A DNA stretch of 54,924 nucleotides from positions 1 to 54,924 of the forward strand of contig CAJTOH010000025.1 of NCBI GenBank assembly GCA_910577685.1, read 5' to 3'. The translations under genes and the position numbers were made by a program. The notes under the pieces were generated by a model, which did not search any database, was not told the DNA's origin, and saw nothing but the letters and a program-made list of their open reading frames with translations. Source of the DNA: an uncultured Dorea sp. Lineage in GTDB: Bacteria; Bacillota; Clostridia; Lachnospirales; Lachnospiraceae. Shown piece after piece: positions 1 through 8,032 of this stretch (its first letter is position 1; every line of letters begins with the position of its first letter).

Positions 1-50
1 AAAAATGGCGATCTTCGAAAATATCAGACTTTTATTTATGGGCACACCGG

Positions 51-305
51 CTATTGGAGTTTTCCATACATACTCTTAACCATCTCAGAATTTTTAACAC
101 TATAAATCTTGAAATATCCTTTTCTTACACAATCTTTGATTTCATCAATTTCTTTCTGATGTGCTGATGAATCTGCGCAAAGTTCTCTATATACAGCCTC
201 TGGTAAAATCAATTCGTCAAACAGTTCTCCTAAAAGAGACAATTTTCCAATTGATATTAACCCTATGATTGGGCTGGTATTACATATAATTCTTTTACTG
301 TTCAT
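51..305 (-). pseudogene. Truncated PIN-domain (DUF3368-like) toxin
   Basis: The 84-residue product begins NSKRIICNTSPIIGLISIGK and continues with ELFDELILPEAVYREL, which is the N-terminal signature of DUF3368/PIN-fold toxins, including the first acidic-site region with NTSP in place of the usual DTSP. Family members are about 150-160 residues. This one stops after MYGKLQ, where relatives continue with a GEAEAI-type acidic segment, so the catalytic C-terminal half is missing. The bases from 50 down to the window edge hold only another open frame that I do not recognise. Its start overlaps the end of the upstream antitoxin gene, as in intact pairs. Inference: a decayed or deleted toxin, probably inactive. 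Confidence 0.6.
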
Positions 306-588
306 TTAAGCCTCCCAGTAAATTATCAATCGCATGTTCATCCATTTTAAACTCATCTTCTGTATAACTTCCCCATGGAATATCGTGTACTTTCAAAAAA
401 TCAATGAAATCCCAGATACTTTTTCCTGCCAATTCGGCTGCTTTTTCTAATGTAACAATCCCTGACACAAACAATCCTGCAACAATAAAAATTGTTACTT
501 TGTCATCCATCGTCTTTCCATCCTGCGTTGTATGCAGATATGGAACCAATGCCGCCGGTATTTCTACACCAACTATATTCTGTGACAT
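295..588 (-). CDS. UPF0175-like antitoxin
   Basis: This 97-residue protein has a C-terminal half with VTLEKAAELAGKSIWDFIDF followed by KVHDIPWGSYTEDEF. That helix-turn-helix-like segment and the short acidic tail are typical of UPF0175 proteins, which usually pair with DUF3368/PIN toxins as antitoxins. A ribosome site GAGGCGG lies 5 nt before the ATG at 588. The gene overlaps the downstream toxin fragment by 11 nt, so the two were one translationally coupled operon. The antitoxin frame looks intact although its partner is truncated. The function is inferred from family and context. Confidence 0.65.
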   Translation of the reverse strand: MSQNIVGVEIPAALVPYLHTTQDGKTMDDKVTIFIVAGLFVSGIVTLEKAAELAGKSIWDFIDFLKVHDIPWGSYTEDEFKMDEHAIDNLLGGLNEQ

Positions 589-627
589 ATAATCCGCCTC
601 ACTTTCTTATAGGATTTCTAAATATAA

Positions 628-866
628 TTTAGAGTATCATAAAAATAGATGAAATAAAAGAGTATCGCACAAAAACATTCCAATTTGTTTTCGCCAGCTT
701 CATAAGCAGTCCTGTCATGTTGGGGTCAGTTGTTTCCCGAACCAGCTTCTTCCTGACTACCGGTTTATGTTTCACAGATAACAAACGTAAGGCGGAACAA
801 ATAAATTTAACTCTTATAGAACGTTCTGAACGCCTTTCCGGGGTGCTGAATACCAGACTTGGATAA
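628..866 (+). pseudogene. Possible gene remnant, unrecognised
   Basis: An open frame of roughly 75 codons ends at the TAA at 864-866. It reads like coding sequence: a hydrophobic stretch (FVFASFISSPVMLGSVV) followed by a charged tail (TDNKRKAEQINLTLIERSER). It has no clear start codon with a ribosome site; the only internal ATG is near 718. I do not recognise the family. The rest of 589-970 shows no other gene. It lies beside a truncated toxin, which fits a degraded accessory patch next to tRNA genes. The call as a remnant is tentative and it could be chance open frame. Confidence 0.25.
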
Positions 867-970
867 GTGTTAGAATGAAGCGATAAAAATAAGATTTAAT
901 TTCTGCTTACGAAATAAAGAAAAACCTCAAAGCCTACAAACATAAGGCTTTGAGGTATCTTCCTCGAAAA

Positions 971-1044
<74 letters not shown>

Positions 1045-1106
1045 ATGATATTAATTTGTGTCCGGATGCCTTGTCCGACAAGACATCCAGCGCCCCTACC
1101 AAGGAA

Positions 1107-1177
1107 CTACGGATAGAGGATTTGAACCTCTACTAACAGAGTCAGAGTCTGCTGTGCTGCCGTTACACCAATCCGCA
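1107..1177 (-). tRNA. tRNA-Gln (anticodon CTG)
   Basis: The reverse strand folds as a cloverleaf. Acceptor TGCGGAT pairs with ATCCGTA with one wobble. The anticodon stem GCAGA/TCTGT holds loop CTCTGAC, so the anticodon is CTG for glutamine codon CAG. The T arm has GGTTCAAATCC. CCA is not encoded. It lies about 60 nt upstream of tRNA-Pro on the same strand, probably in one transcript. Confidence 0.93.
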
Positions 1178-1348
1178 TCGTTTCTTGCAGTTCCCTACGA
1201 ACAAATTATATTATAGCAGGTTTTTTCCAAAAATCAACCCTTTTTTGAAAAATTTTTCATTTTTTTCTAATTTTCGTATTTTTACCCTCTATATACACAT
1301 TTTACTCCCCTTTTCCGCGCTTCCCCGCCCGCCTTCCCATCGCAAATC

Positions 1349-1387
1349 CGGTGATACGGAAACTAACACGCCTCCTCCGTATCACCG
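1349..1387 (-). terminator. Hairpin terminator after dapL
   Basis: A perfect 12-bp inverted repeat, CGGTGATACGGA with TCCGTATCACCG around a 15-nt loop, lies just past the dapL stop codon. The U run on the minus strand is weak (GATTTGC), so it may act as a 3' stabiliser or a weak terminator. Confidence 0.6.
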
Positions 1388-1393
1388 CCTCCG

Positions 1394-2608
1394 CTAAATT
1401 CTCCGTATCCGCTCAATTGCCTCCACCGTATTTTCATAAGACCCAAACGCCGTCAGCCGGAAATATCCTTCCCCGTTAGGCCCAAATCCCGACCCGGGCG
1501 TCCCTACCACATTTGCACGCTCTAACAGGCAGTCAAAGAATTCCCACGAAGTCATACCCTTAGGAGCCTCAAGCCAGATATACGGCGCATTAACGCCGCC
1601 GGACACACAATACCCCGCGCTTTTCAGCCCCTCGTAGATCACCTTGGCATTTTTCATATAATAAGCAATCTGCTCCTTAAGCTGCGCCTTCCCGGCATCC
1701 GAGTACACAGCCTCCCCCGCCTTCTGTACGATGTACGGCGCGCCGTTATACTTGGTTCCATGCCTTCTGGCCCACAGAGAATGAAGCATTACATCCCCGC
1801 ATTTGACCTCCTTAGGAATAACCGCCGCGCCAAGCCTCACTCCAGTAAACCCGGCATTCTTAGAAAAGCTCCTCAACTCAACGGCACAAGCTCTCGCCCC
1901 GTCACATTCATAGATACTGTGAGGCACGCCCTCCTCAGAAATATAGGCCTCATAAGCAGCGTCGTAGATAATGACCGCCCCTTTCTTATTGGCATAATCC
2001 ACCCAAACCTGCAGCTCGTCCTTCGTAACCGCTGCGCCGGTCGGATTGTTCGGAAAACAGAGATAGATGATGTCCGGAATCTCCTTCGGCAGTTCCGGCA
2101 AAAAGCCTGTCTCCTTCGTACAAGGCATATAGATCACCTCGCTCCACGTCTCCTTTTCAGGGTCGTACACACCGGTACGTCCGGCCATTACATTCGTATC
2201 CACATAAACCGGGTACACAGGATCGCACACCGCAATCTTACTGTCTCTGGCAAAAATCTCCTGAATATTACCGGAGTCGCATTTCGCCCCGTCAGAAATA
2301 AAGATCTCGTCCGCCCCAATCTCACACCCTCTGGCCTGATAATCATTCTTCGCAATGGCGCTTCTCAAAAACTCATATCCCAGATCCGGCGCATAGCCGT
2401 GAAATGTCTCCTCATGCGCCATCTCATCTACAGCTTTGTGGAGCGCATCGATAATCGCCGGAGCCAACGGCTGCGTCACATCCCCGATTCCAAGCCGGAT
2501 GATCCTCTTATCCGGATTCGCCTCCTGAAAAGCCGCCACCTTCCTGCCAATCGTTGAAAATAAATAACTTCCCGGTAATTTCAAATAATCTTCGTTAATC
2601 CTGAACAT
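1394..2608 (-). CDS. dapL: LL-diaminopimelate aminotransferase
   Basis: DapL converts tetrahydrodipicolinate directly to LL-diaminopimelate using glutamate and PLP, in lysine and peptidoglycan synthesis. The 404-residue length is right for the family. The N-terminus (RINEDYLKLPGSYLFSTIGRK) and RLGIGDVTQPL are characteristic. The PLP site is visible as CFPNNPTGAAVTK, the DAAYEAY aspartate region and the Schiff-base lysine in SFSKNAGFTGVRLG, with the phosphate-binding arginine in the last motif. It is the last gene of a minus-strand operon, 45 nt after dapF, the next enzyme of the same pathway. Co-transcription with glnA suggests control by nitrogen status (inference). Confidence 0.95.
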   Translation of the reverse strand: MFRINEDYLKLPGSYLFSTIGRKVAAFQEANPDKRIIRLGIGDVTQPLAPAIIDALHKAVDEMAHEETFHGYAPDLGYEFLRSAIAKNDYQARGCEIGADEIFISDGAKCDSGNIQEIFARDSKIAVCDPVYPVYVDTNVMAGRTGVYDPEKETWSEVIYMPCTKETGFLPELPKEIPDIIYLCFPNNPTGAAVTKDELQVWVDYANKKGAVIIYDAAYEAYISEEGVPHSIYECDGARACAVELRSFSKNAGFTGVRLGAAVIPKEVKCGDVMLHSLWARRHGTKYNGAPYIVQKAGEAVYSDAGKAQLKEQIAYYMKNAKVIYEGLKSAGYCVSGGVNAPYIWLEAPKGMTSWEFFDCLLERANVVGTPGSGFGPNGEGYFRLTAFGSYENTVEAIERIRRI

Positions 2609-2653
2609 ATCTCTCTCCTTTTTTCATCCTCCAAACCAGACTAAATATGCACC

Positions 2654-3499
2654 CTATATCTCGCCCTCAAACACAGTGACCGCCGGCCCCGTCATATAAA
2701 CCTTCCCCGTCTCTTCCTCCCACTCGATCAATAAATCCCCGCCTAACAGCTTCACGGTGACCCGGCGTTCTGCCAGCCCGTTAAGAATAGCCGCCACCGC
2801 CGCGGCGCAGGCTCCTGTTCCGCAGGCAAGCGTCTCGCCGGACCCCCGTTCCCACACGCGCATCTCAATCGTTTCCCTGTCGATCACCCGGACGAATTCC
2901 GTATTGATCCTCTTCGGAAATCTCTCATGGTTCTCGAATTTAGGGCCGATCTTCTCAATATCCAGCCCCTTCACATCCTCCAAAAAAAACACGGCATGGG
3001 GATTTCCCATAGAAACCCCTGTCATCTGATACTCCATTCCGTCAACCACGATTGGTTCCCTAATTACCTTCCGGCCGTTTTCTTCCTCACCCGTCTCACA
3101 GAGGATCGGAATCGCTTCTGCCCTAAGTTCCGGTATTCCCATATCCACCCTCACCAGGGCGACCTTCCCATTCTCCACCGTCAGATCCAGATATTTGATA
3201 CCGCCGAGGGTTTCCACGGAAATGCTTGTCTTATCGGTCAGTCCGTAGTCATAGACATACTTTGCCACGCAGCGGATTCCATTTCCGCACATCTCCCCTC
3301 CGGAACCGTCCGCATTGTACATCTCCATTTCAAAATCAGCCGCCTCAGACGGACGAATCAAGATCAAACCGTCCGAACCAATTCCAAAATGCCTGTCGCT
3401 TACGGCTCTTGCCGTTTCCGACGGATTCTCAATCCGCTCTTCCAGACAGTTTACATACACGTAATCATTTCCCAATCCCTGCATTTTTGTAAATCTCAT
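2654..3499 (-). CDS. dapF: Diaminopimelate epimerase
   Basis: DapF interconverts LL- and meso-diaminopimelate by a PLP-independent two-cysteine mechanism. Both catalytic cysteine motifs are present: MYNADGSGGEMCGNGIRC near residues 60-77 and ERGSGETLACGTGACAAAV near residue 215-235. The start MRFTKMQGLGNDYVYV is the standard family N-terminus, and 281 residues is normal. It lies between the ANTAR regulator (100 nt upstream) and dapL (45 nt downstream) on the same strand. Together dapF and dapL supply meso-DAP through the aminotransferase variant of the pathway. Confidence 0.95.
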   Translation of the reverse strand: MRFTKMQGLGNDYVYVNCLEERIENPSETARAVSDRHFGIGSDGLILIRPSEAADFEMEMYNADGSGGEMCGNGIRCVAKYVYDYGLTDKTSISVETLGGIKYLDLTVENGKVALVRVDMGIPELRAEAIPILCETGEEENGRKVIREPIVVDGMEYQMTGVSMGNPHAVFFLEDVKGLDIEKIGPKFENHERFPKRINTEFVRVIDRETIEMRVWERGSGETLACGTGACAAAVAAILNGLAERRVTVKLLGGDLLIEWEEETGKVYMTGPAVTVFEGEI

Positions 3500-3599
3500 A
3501 TTAAAACCTCCTGCTTTTCATCTCTTCCTTATCATGCCGCACTGCCATATCAGAAAATTCTTCCTGCAGCCTTCCCGTCCCGATACTGTCCGCCAAGCC

Positions 3600-4148
3600 C
3601 TATTCCGCCATCACGCTCAGCGCCATCTCTGCCGTCTCTGCCATATCCGTCCCGCTTTCCATGCTGCATTTCTGCAAATATCTATGCGCCTCATCCTCCG
3701 TCATGTGATTACGTTTCATGAGAAGTTCCTTTGCCCTGCCGATCACTTCCTGCTGCCTTGGACTGCGTTTCTTCCTGTCCGCCTTTCGCTTCCTGCGTCT
3801 CTGATCCATAGCCTTAAGCATCGCCTCCAGCGTATTCATAAGGTCATACACTTTAAGGGGCATAGACAGGCAGACCACCCCGTCCAAACAATTCCCCTCC
3901 CATTTTTCCGGAGAGGCCATCAGAAGCATATCAAAATATTTCGGCAAATATTCCCGAAGCTCCGTATACATCATATCCTTCATCTTATACCCGCACACCA
4001 CGATCCCCTCGCCGGCATCGTCGGCATACTGCAAAGCCTTGGCGCCCGTCGTACAGACTCCCGTGACATCCATTCCGAACCGAACTAACAGGTTACGGAT
4101 CTTAACCGCATTATCCTTACTGGGAAATACAACGATAATACCTACCAA
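3600..4148 (-). CDS. ANTAR-domain response regulator (nitrogen antiterminator type)
   Basis: The N-terminal part (VGIIVVFPSKDNAVKIRNLL) is a degenerate receiver-like domain. The C-terminal 60 residues (RQQEVIGRAKELLMKRNHMT, then EDEAHRYLQK) form the ANTAR RNA-binding three-helix fold. ANTAR proteins bind hairpins in nascent RNA and prevent termination. A basic linker (RRRKRKADRKKR) separates the domains. I chose the TTG at 4148 because the GGAGG lies 7 nt upstream; a GTG two codons earlier would overlap that site. The gene sits 19 nt after glnA, a pairing known from clostridial nitrogen regulation. The likely target is the hairpin in the glnA leader (inference). Confidence 0.85.
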   Translation of the reverse strand: MVGIIVVFPSKDNAVKIRNLLVRFGMDVTGVCTTGAKALQYADDAGEGIVVCGYKMKDMMYTELREYLPKYFDMLLMASPEKWEGNCLDGVVCLSMPLKVYDLMNTLEAMLKAMDQRRRKRKADRKKRSPRQQEVIGRAKELLMKRNHMTEDEAHRYLQKCSMESGTDMAETAEMALSVMAE

Positions 4149-4167
4149 GCTCACCCCTCCTGACAAT

Positions 4168-5499
4168 CTACATCCGATGCAGGTATCTTCCGATCTCCCA
4201 CTCCGTAACCTGCGTACGGTAATCCGCATACTCCTTCTCTTTTGCCTTAATATATTTTCCTGATAAATCCTCCCCTAGTACGGCTTTGATATAATCATCC
4301 TTTGCAAATTCTAAAGCCGCCTCGCCAAGGCTTCCCGGAAGAGCCTCGATCTGCGCCGCCCTCCGCTGTTCCTCCGTCATCTCAAAGAGGTTGCGGTCAA
4401 TACTTTGGGGCGGCATAATCCTGTTCCTGACACCGTCAAGCCCCGCCGCAAGACATACTGCCAGCGCAAGATAGGGATTCGCCGACGGGTCAGGGCTCCT
4501 CAATTCAACGCTTACCCCGCTCTCCTTTGAGGATAATACCCGAAGAAGAGGCGTGCGGTTTCTGGCCGACCACGCAATATAGACGGGAGCCTCATACCCC
4601 GGCACCAGCCTTTTATAAGAATTCACGGTCGGGTTCGTGATAAAGCAGACCGCCTTCAGGTGCTTCATAATCCCGCCGATAAAATAGTATGCCTCTTTGC
4701 TAAGCCCCTTCTCATCTTCCTCATCCGAGAACATATTCATCCCGTCCCTGCCAAGATACATATTGATATGCATACCCGAACCGCTCACCCCGGTCTTCGG
4801 CTTCGGCATAAAGGTGGCGTGAAGCCCGTGCCTTTTTGCGATCGTCTTAACAACCTGCTTAAAGGTCATGATATTGTCCGCCGTCCAAAGCGCCTCGCCG
4901 TACTGAAAATCAATCTCATGCTGCGCCGGAGCTGTCTCATGATGGGACGCTTCGATTACAAATCCCATTTCTTCCAGCGTCAGCACCATGTCCCGGCGGG
5001 CATTTTCCCCCAGATCAAGCGGCCCCGGATCAAAATACGTGGCGCTCTCATGGGACAGCGTAGTCGGCCGTCCATCCTCGTCCGTATGAAACAAGAAGAA
5101 TTCACACTCCGGCCTTACAAGAAAATCATACCCCATGGCCTTCGCCTCCGACAACGCCTTTTTCAAGACGTACCGCGGGTCGCTCTCAAAAACCGTACCG
5201 TCAGGCTTATATACGTCGCAGATCAGCCGCGCCGCCTTCCCCTGCTGGCGCCTCCATGGAAATATGGCGAAGGTGTCCGGGTCAGGGTGCAGATACATGT
5301 CCGAATCTTCAATCCTTGCAAAACCTTCTATGGAAGAGCCGTCGAACATAATCTGATTATCCAGCGCCTTCTTAAGCTGGCCGGCGGTGACGGCAACATT
5401 CTTCATCGTCCCGAAGATGTCCGTAAACTGCAGATGGATGAATTCTACCTCCTCTTCCTCCGCCATTCTCAATATATCCTGTTTTGTATAATGCTCCAT
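4168..5499 (-). CDS. glnA: Glutamine synthetase type I
   Basis: It makes glutamine from glutamate, ammonia and ATP. The 443 residues match short GSI-alpha enzymes. Visible motifs are the N-terminal beta-grasp with FTDIFGTMKNV and MFDGSSIEGF, the metal/ATP core with GSGMHINMYL, and the latch-loop region NPTVNSYKRLVPGYEAPVYI with RNRTPLLRV. The open frame extends upstream to 5577, but the start at 5499 (MEHYTKQDIL) has GGAGG 9 nt upstream and follows the leader hairpin. It heads the operon glnA, ANTAR gene, dapF, dapL. Regulation probably involves the terminator-like hairpin at 5530-5559 and the ANTAR protein. Confidence 0.95.
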   Translation of the reverse strand: MEHYTKQDILRMAEEEEVEFIHLQFTDIFGTMKNVAVTAGQLKKALDNQIMFDGSSIEGFARIEDSDMYLHPDPDTFAIFPWRRQQGKAARLICDVYKPDGTVFESDPRYVLKKALSEAKAMGYDFLVRPECEFFLFHTDEDGRPTTLSHESATYFDPGPLDLGENARRDMVLTLEEMGFVIEASHHETAPAQHEIDFQYGEALWTADNIMTFKQVVKTIAKRHGLHATFMPKPKTGVSGSGMHINMYLGRDGMNMFSDEEDEKGLSKEAYYFIGGIMKHLKAVCFITNPTVNSYKRLVPGYEAPVYIAWSARNRTPLLRVLSSKESGVSVELRSPDPSANPYLALAVCLAAGLDGVRNRIMPPQSIDRNLFEMTEEQRRAAQIEALPGSLGEAALEFAKDDYIKAVLGEDLSGKYIKAKEKEYADYRTQVTEWEIGRYLHRM

Positions 5500-5529
5500 C
5501 CTATTCTTCCTCCTTGGCATACTAAAAAT

Positions 5530-5559
5530 GGGCGTTCTCATACCCTGATGAAAACGCCC
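5530..5559 (-). promoter_or_regulatory. glnA leader hairpin with U run (candidate attenuator)
   Basis: In the glnA transcript a 12-bp stem, GGGCGTTTTCAT against ATGAGAACGCCC with one G-U pair, closes a six-base loop CAGGGT and is followed directly by ATTTTTAG. It begins only about 15 nt after the predicted transcription start and precedes the ribosome site. It looks like an intrinsic terminator, and a hexaloop resembles ANTAR targets, although the loop lacks the canonical A at position 1. Confidence 0.7.
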
Positions 5560-5575
5560 TTGTTTTGCACTGTCC

Positions 5576-5605
5576 ATTATAAAATAAAAACTGGCATTTT
5601 GTCAA
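5576..5605 (-). promoter_or_regulatory. Sigma-A promoter of glnA operon
   Basis: TTGACA at 5600-5605 and TATAAT at 5576-5581, separated by 18 nt, read on the minus strand. Both boxes are perfect consensus. Confidence 0.85.
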
Positions 5606-5668
5606 TGCGGCAAATGCGCAGACAGTCTTACTCGTAACATTTGAAGCCGGCAGGCTGAACCGTTACTC

Positions 5669-5884
5669 TTATACGTCTTCCTCAGCCCAGCAGCCGTCGT
5701 CAGCCTGAACATAAGAATTGCCGTTGTTATTGCCGCAGCTGATCCCTTTCTTGATCGGCGCCAGACAAAATCCCTTGATCACCCCAAGCAGAATACAGCA
5801 CAGAATCACTAACGCTTTCTCCGCGGGCGTCCAGTCTCTCGCAAAAAATTCCTTAATACTTTCCCATACGTCTCTCATGGTCAA
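5669..5884 (-). CDS. Small single-span membrane protein, unknown function
   Basis: This 71-residue protein has an amphipathic start (MTMRDVWESIKEFFARDWTP), one hydrophobic segment (ALVILCCILLGVIKGFCLAP, residues about 24-43) and a short polar tail with an asparagine-rich patch and acidic end. GAGG-type ribosome sequence precedes the ATG at 5884. It lies upstream of the glnA promoter on the same strand. I do not recognise a named family; similar tiny proteins are common in Lachnospiraceae. The function is unknown. Confidence 0.6.
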   Translation of the reverse strand: MTMRDVWESIKEFFARDWTPAEKALVILCCILLGVIKGFCLAPIKKGISCGNNNGNSYVQADDGCWAEEDV

Positions 5885-6082
5885 ATCCTCCTGTTTGTTT
5901 TATTTTGAACACAGCATATCAAAAACAGCCTCCGGCATCTTCCCGTACACTGCGCCTTCAACGTTTCTGTCAACTATTATATGCCATTTCCCGACAAAAT
6001 GGAAGTCATGCGTTGAAAAAACGCCCCATGTTTGCTAAAATAAGTTAAAGTTTTGATTATTTACGAATGAGGTGATTGAATT

Positions 6083-6727
6083 ATGGGACTCGCGATCCCC
6101 ATTGAGACCAGCGCGCGCCACATCCATCTGTGCCGCAAGGATTTTGACATACTGTTCGGAGAAGGGAAAGAATTGACCTTCAAGGCAGACTTAAGCCAGC
6201 CTGGACAATATGTCTGCGAGGAGCGTCTCGCTGTAAGAGGGCCTAAGTCCTCCTTTGAAAATGTTGCTGTTCTCGGCCCTTTCCGCAAGGAGACCCAGAT
6301 AGAGATCTCCATGACAGATTCCCGCAAACTTGGAATCCCCGGCGTTATCCGCCAGTCGGGAGATACGGCGGATACTCCCGGCTGTATCTTAGAAGGCCCG
6401 AACGGCAGCCTCGAGCTTGACCGCGGCGTTATTGTCGCTAAGCGTCATATCCACATGACCCCCGTGCAGGCAATTCAACTGAACGTCAAAGACAACGATG
6501 AGGTATTCGTAATCATGGAGAGTTTTGAACGCTCCCTGATCTTTGCCGACGTCGTGGTCCGCGTCCACCCTGATTTCGCACTGGCAATGCATGTAGATAC
6601 CGATGAGGCCAACGCATTTGCCAATGAGAACAATCCCACCGGCGCGCTCCTCAAGCTGTTCGGCGGACGCACCTACAATCTGCAGAAATGGGCGGAAGAA
6701 CTGCAGAATGGAATCAATCGGTTCTAA
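6083..6727 (+). CDS. pduL: Phosphate propanoyltransferase (PduL-type phosphotransacylase)
   Basis: PduL transfers acyl groups between CoA and phosphate and replaces Pta in many Firmicutes. The 214-residue protein shows the two PduL half-domains with their zinc-binding histidines: ETSARHIHLCRKDF near residue 8-21 and IVAKRHIHMTPVQA near residue 117-130. GEGKELTFKADLSQPGQYVC is also typical. The ribosome site GAGGTG lies 8 nt before the ATG. No microcompartment shell genes or EutD are adjacent, and no encapsulation peptide is evident, so it probably acts in the cytosol making acetyl- or propionyl-phosphate for ATP (inference). Confidence 0.9.
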   Translation: MGLAIPIETSARHIHLCRKDFDILFGEGKELTFKADLSQPGQYVCEERLAVRGPKSSFENVAVLGPFRKETQIEISMTDSRKLGIPGVIRQSGDTADTPGCILEGPNGSLELDRGVIVAKRHIHMTPVQAIQLNVKDNDEVFVIMESFERSLIFADVVVRVHPDFALAMHVDTDEANAFANENNPTGALLKLFGGRTYNLQKWAEELQNGINRF

Positions 6728-6745
6728 ACGGGTAGAAGCCCCGGG

Positions 6746-6994
6746 CTACGGCTCTTTAGCGGTCAGTGTTTTCGCACTGACCCCTTTTAACATTCCTAAT
6801 TTCCCCGACAGGGAGCTTGTAGCATCCCCCGGCGCATCCAGAACTACGCTGATGATGGATATCCCCCTCTCCCTGTGCGGAATACCCATACGTCCGATCA
6901 CATACTGGCGGTATTCGTGAAGCAGTTCGTTGACCGCTCCCGCCGCTTCCTCGTCTTTCACTATAATACTGATCACTGATACCCTGTTTTCCAT
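6746..6994 (-). CDS. TM1266-family regulator of iron-only hydrogenase system
   Basis: The 82-residue protein (ENRVSVISIIVKDEEAAGAV, then NELLHEYRQYVIGRMGIPHR) matches the TM1266 family, a small ferredoxin-fold/ACT-like protein found with [FeFe] hydrogenase maturation genes and suggested to be regulatory. The GIPHRERGISIISVVLDAP segment and the conserved pattern LSGKLGMLKGVSAKTL support this. A hydrogenase operon lies 12 kb away at 19.3-22.9 kb, but the HydEFG maturases are not in the window. It is followed on the same strand by no related gene; its upstream neighbour is a deacetylase. Confidence 0.8.
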   Translation of the reverse strand: MENRVSVISIIVKDEEAAGAVNELLHEYRQYVIGRMGIPHRERGISIISVVLDAPGDATSSLSGKLGMLKGVSAKTLTAKEP

Positions 6995-7015
6995 TTGCTT
7001 TATCCTTTCTTGTCT

Positions 7016-7798
7016 TTATCTTTTCTGATTCTTCTTCAACTGACGCCCCGCCGCATCCAGATAATACCCCTTCTTATAGATCAGCTTCGACACCGGAACC
7101 ATCTGATACTCTTTCTTCTCAAGCTCTGTCAGCAGTCCGTCCAGCGCGTCCGCCGTATACTTCGCCCCGTTGTGAAGAAGAATAATCGCCCCGTTTTTCA
7201 GTTCCGCGCTTCCCAATACCGTCTCAATGATATTCTCCACCCCGTAATCCTTCCAGTCAAGACTATCCACCGACCACTGGATCGGATAGTACCCGCACGC
7301 CTGTATATTCCGGATCACATCGTCGTCATAGTTGTCGTACGGCGCACGGAACAGCCGCATCTCCACTCCCGCCAGTTCCAGAACCTTCTCATGGACGGAT
7401 AGGACCTCCTGCTTTACCTCTTTCCTGCTAAGCCCGGTCATACTCCTGTGCGTCTCACCGTGGTTGGCAAGATCATGCCCCGCCTCCTTGATCGCCTGAA
7501 CATCCTCAGGATATTTTTCCACCCAGCCGCCCGTCATGAAAAAAGTCGCCCGTACATGGTGCTTCTCTAAAATATCCAGTATCCTTGCAGTATCGTCGTT
7601 GCCCCAAGCGGCGTCGAAAGTCAGCGCTACCTTCTTTTCCTCCGTTTCCACGGAACAGATGGGCATCTCTTTTCCATTGACATTGCCGGAAACCGTGGTG
7701 TAAGTAGATATATATTGGAATGATCCCGCAAGGGCAGCCGCAAAAGCCAGCGCAAGAATTCCCCGATTTCTCCACTTTTTCTTTTTTTCTGCACTCAT
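7016..7798 (-). CDS. Membrane-anchored polysaccharide deacetylase (PdaB/NodB-like)
   Basis: Residues 12-30 form a signal anchor after a lysine-rich start. The NodB homology domain carries the catalytic motifs in order: VALTFDAAWGNDD (general base and metal aspartates), HDLANHGETHRS (metal histidines), LFRAPYDNYDDD, and a C-terminal GAIILLHNG with the catalytic histidine. These enzymes remove acetyl groups from N-acetylmuramic acid or N-acetylglucosamine in peptidoglycan; the sporulation protein PdaB is the closest type I recognise. The 260-residue length fits PdaB. Substrate and role in spore cortex are inferred. Confidence 0.85.
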   Translation of the reverse strand: MSAEKKKKWRNRGILALAFAAALAGSFQYISTYTTVSGNVNGKEMPICSVETEEKKVALTFDAAWGNDDTARILDILEKHHVRATFFMTGGWVEKYPEDVQAIKEAGHDLANHGETHRSMTGLSRKEVKQEVLSVHEKVLELAGVEMRLFRAPYDNYDDDVIRNIQACGYYPIQWSVDSLDWKDYGVENIIETVLGSAELKNGAIILLHNGAKYTADALDGLLTELEKKEYQMVPVSKLIYKKGYYLDAAGRQLKKNQKR

Positions 7799-8032
7799 AG
7801 ATATAACTCCGGATTTACGTCTTTACTGACAGTATATGCCAAAACGCAACGGTAAATCATTTTTTTCACAAATGTCCTCTCAATTTTAGAGCCGTCTTAT
7901 TGCAGGCGAACCGTTACCTAAAATATTTCATTTCATGCGGCAGCCCTATTCTATCCCATGATTTTTGTGGTATACTGCTATTATAAATACACATAAGGAG
8001 TAAGGGATTTTCCCCTTTTATTACAGATACCT

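Noticed and set aside
1760..2557. 265-codon open frame on the plus strand
   Set aside because: It is a shadow of dapL, rich in Arg/His/Pro, without a ribosome site.
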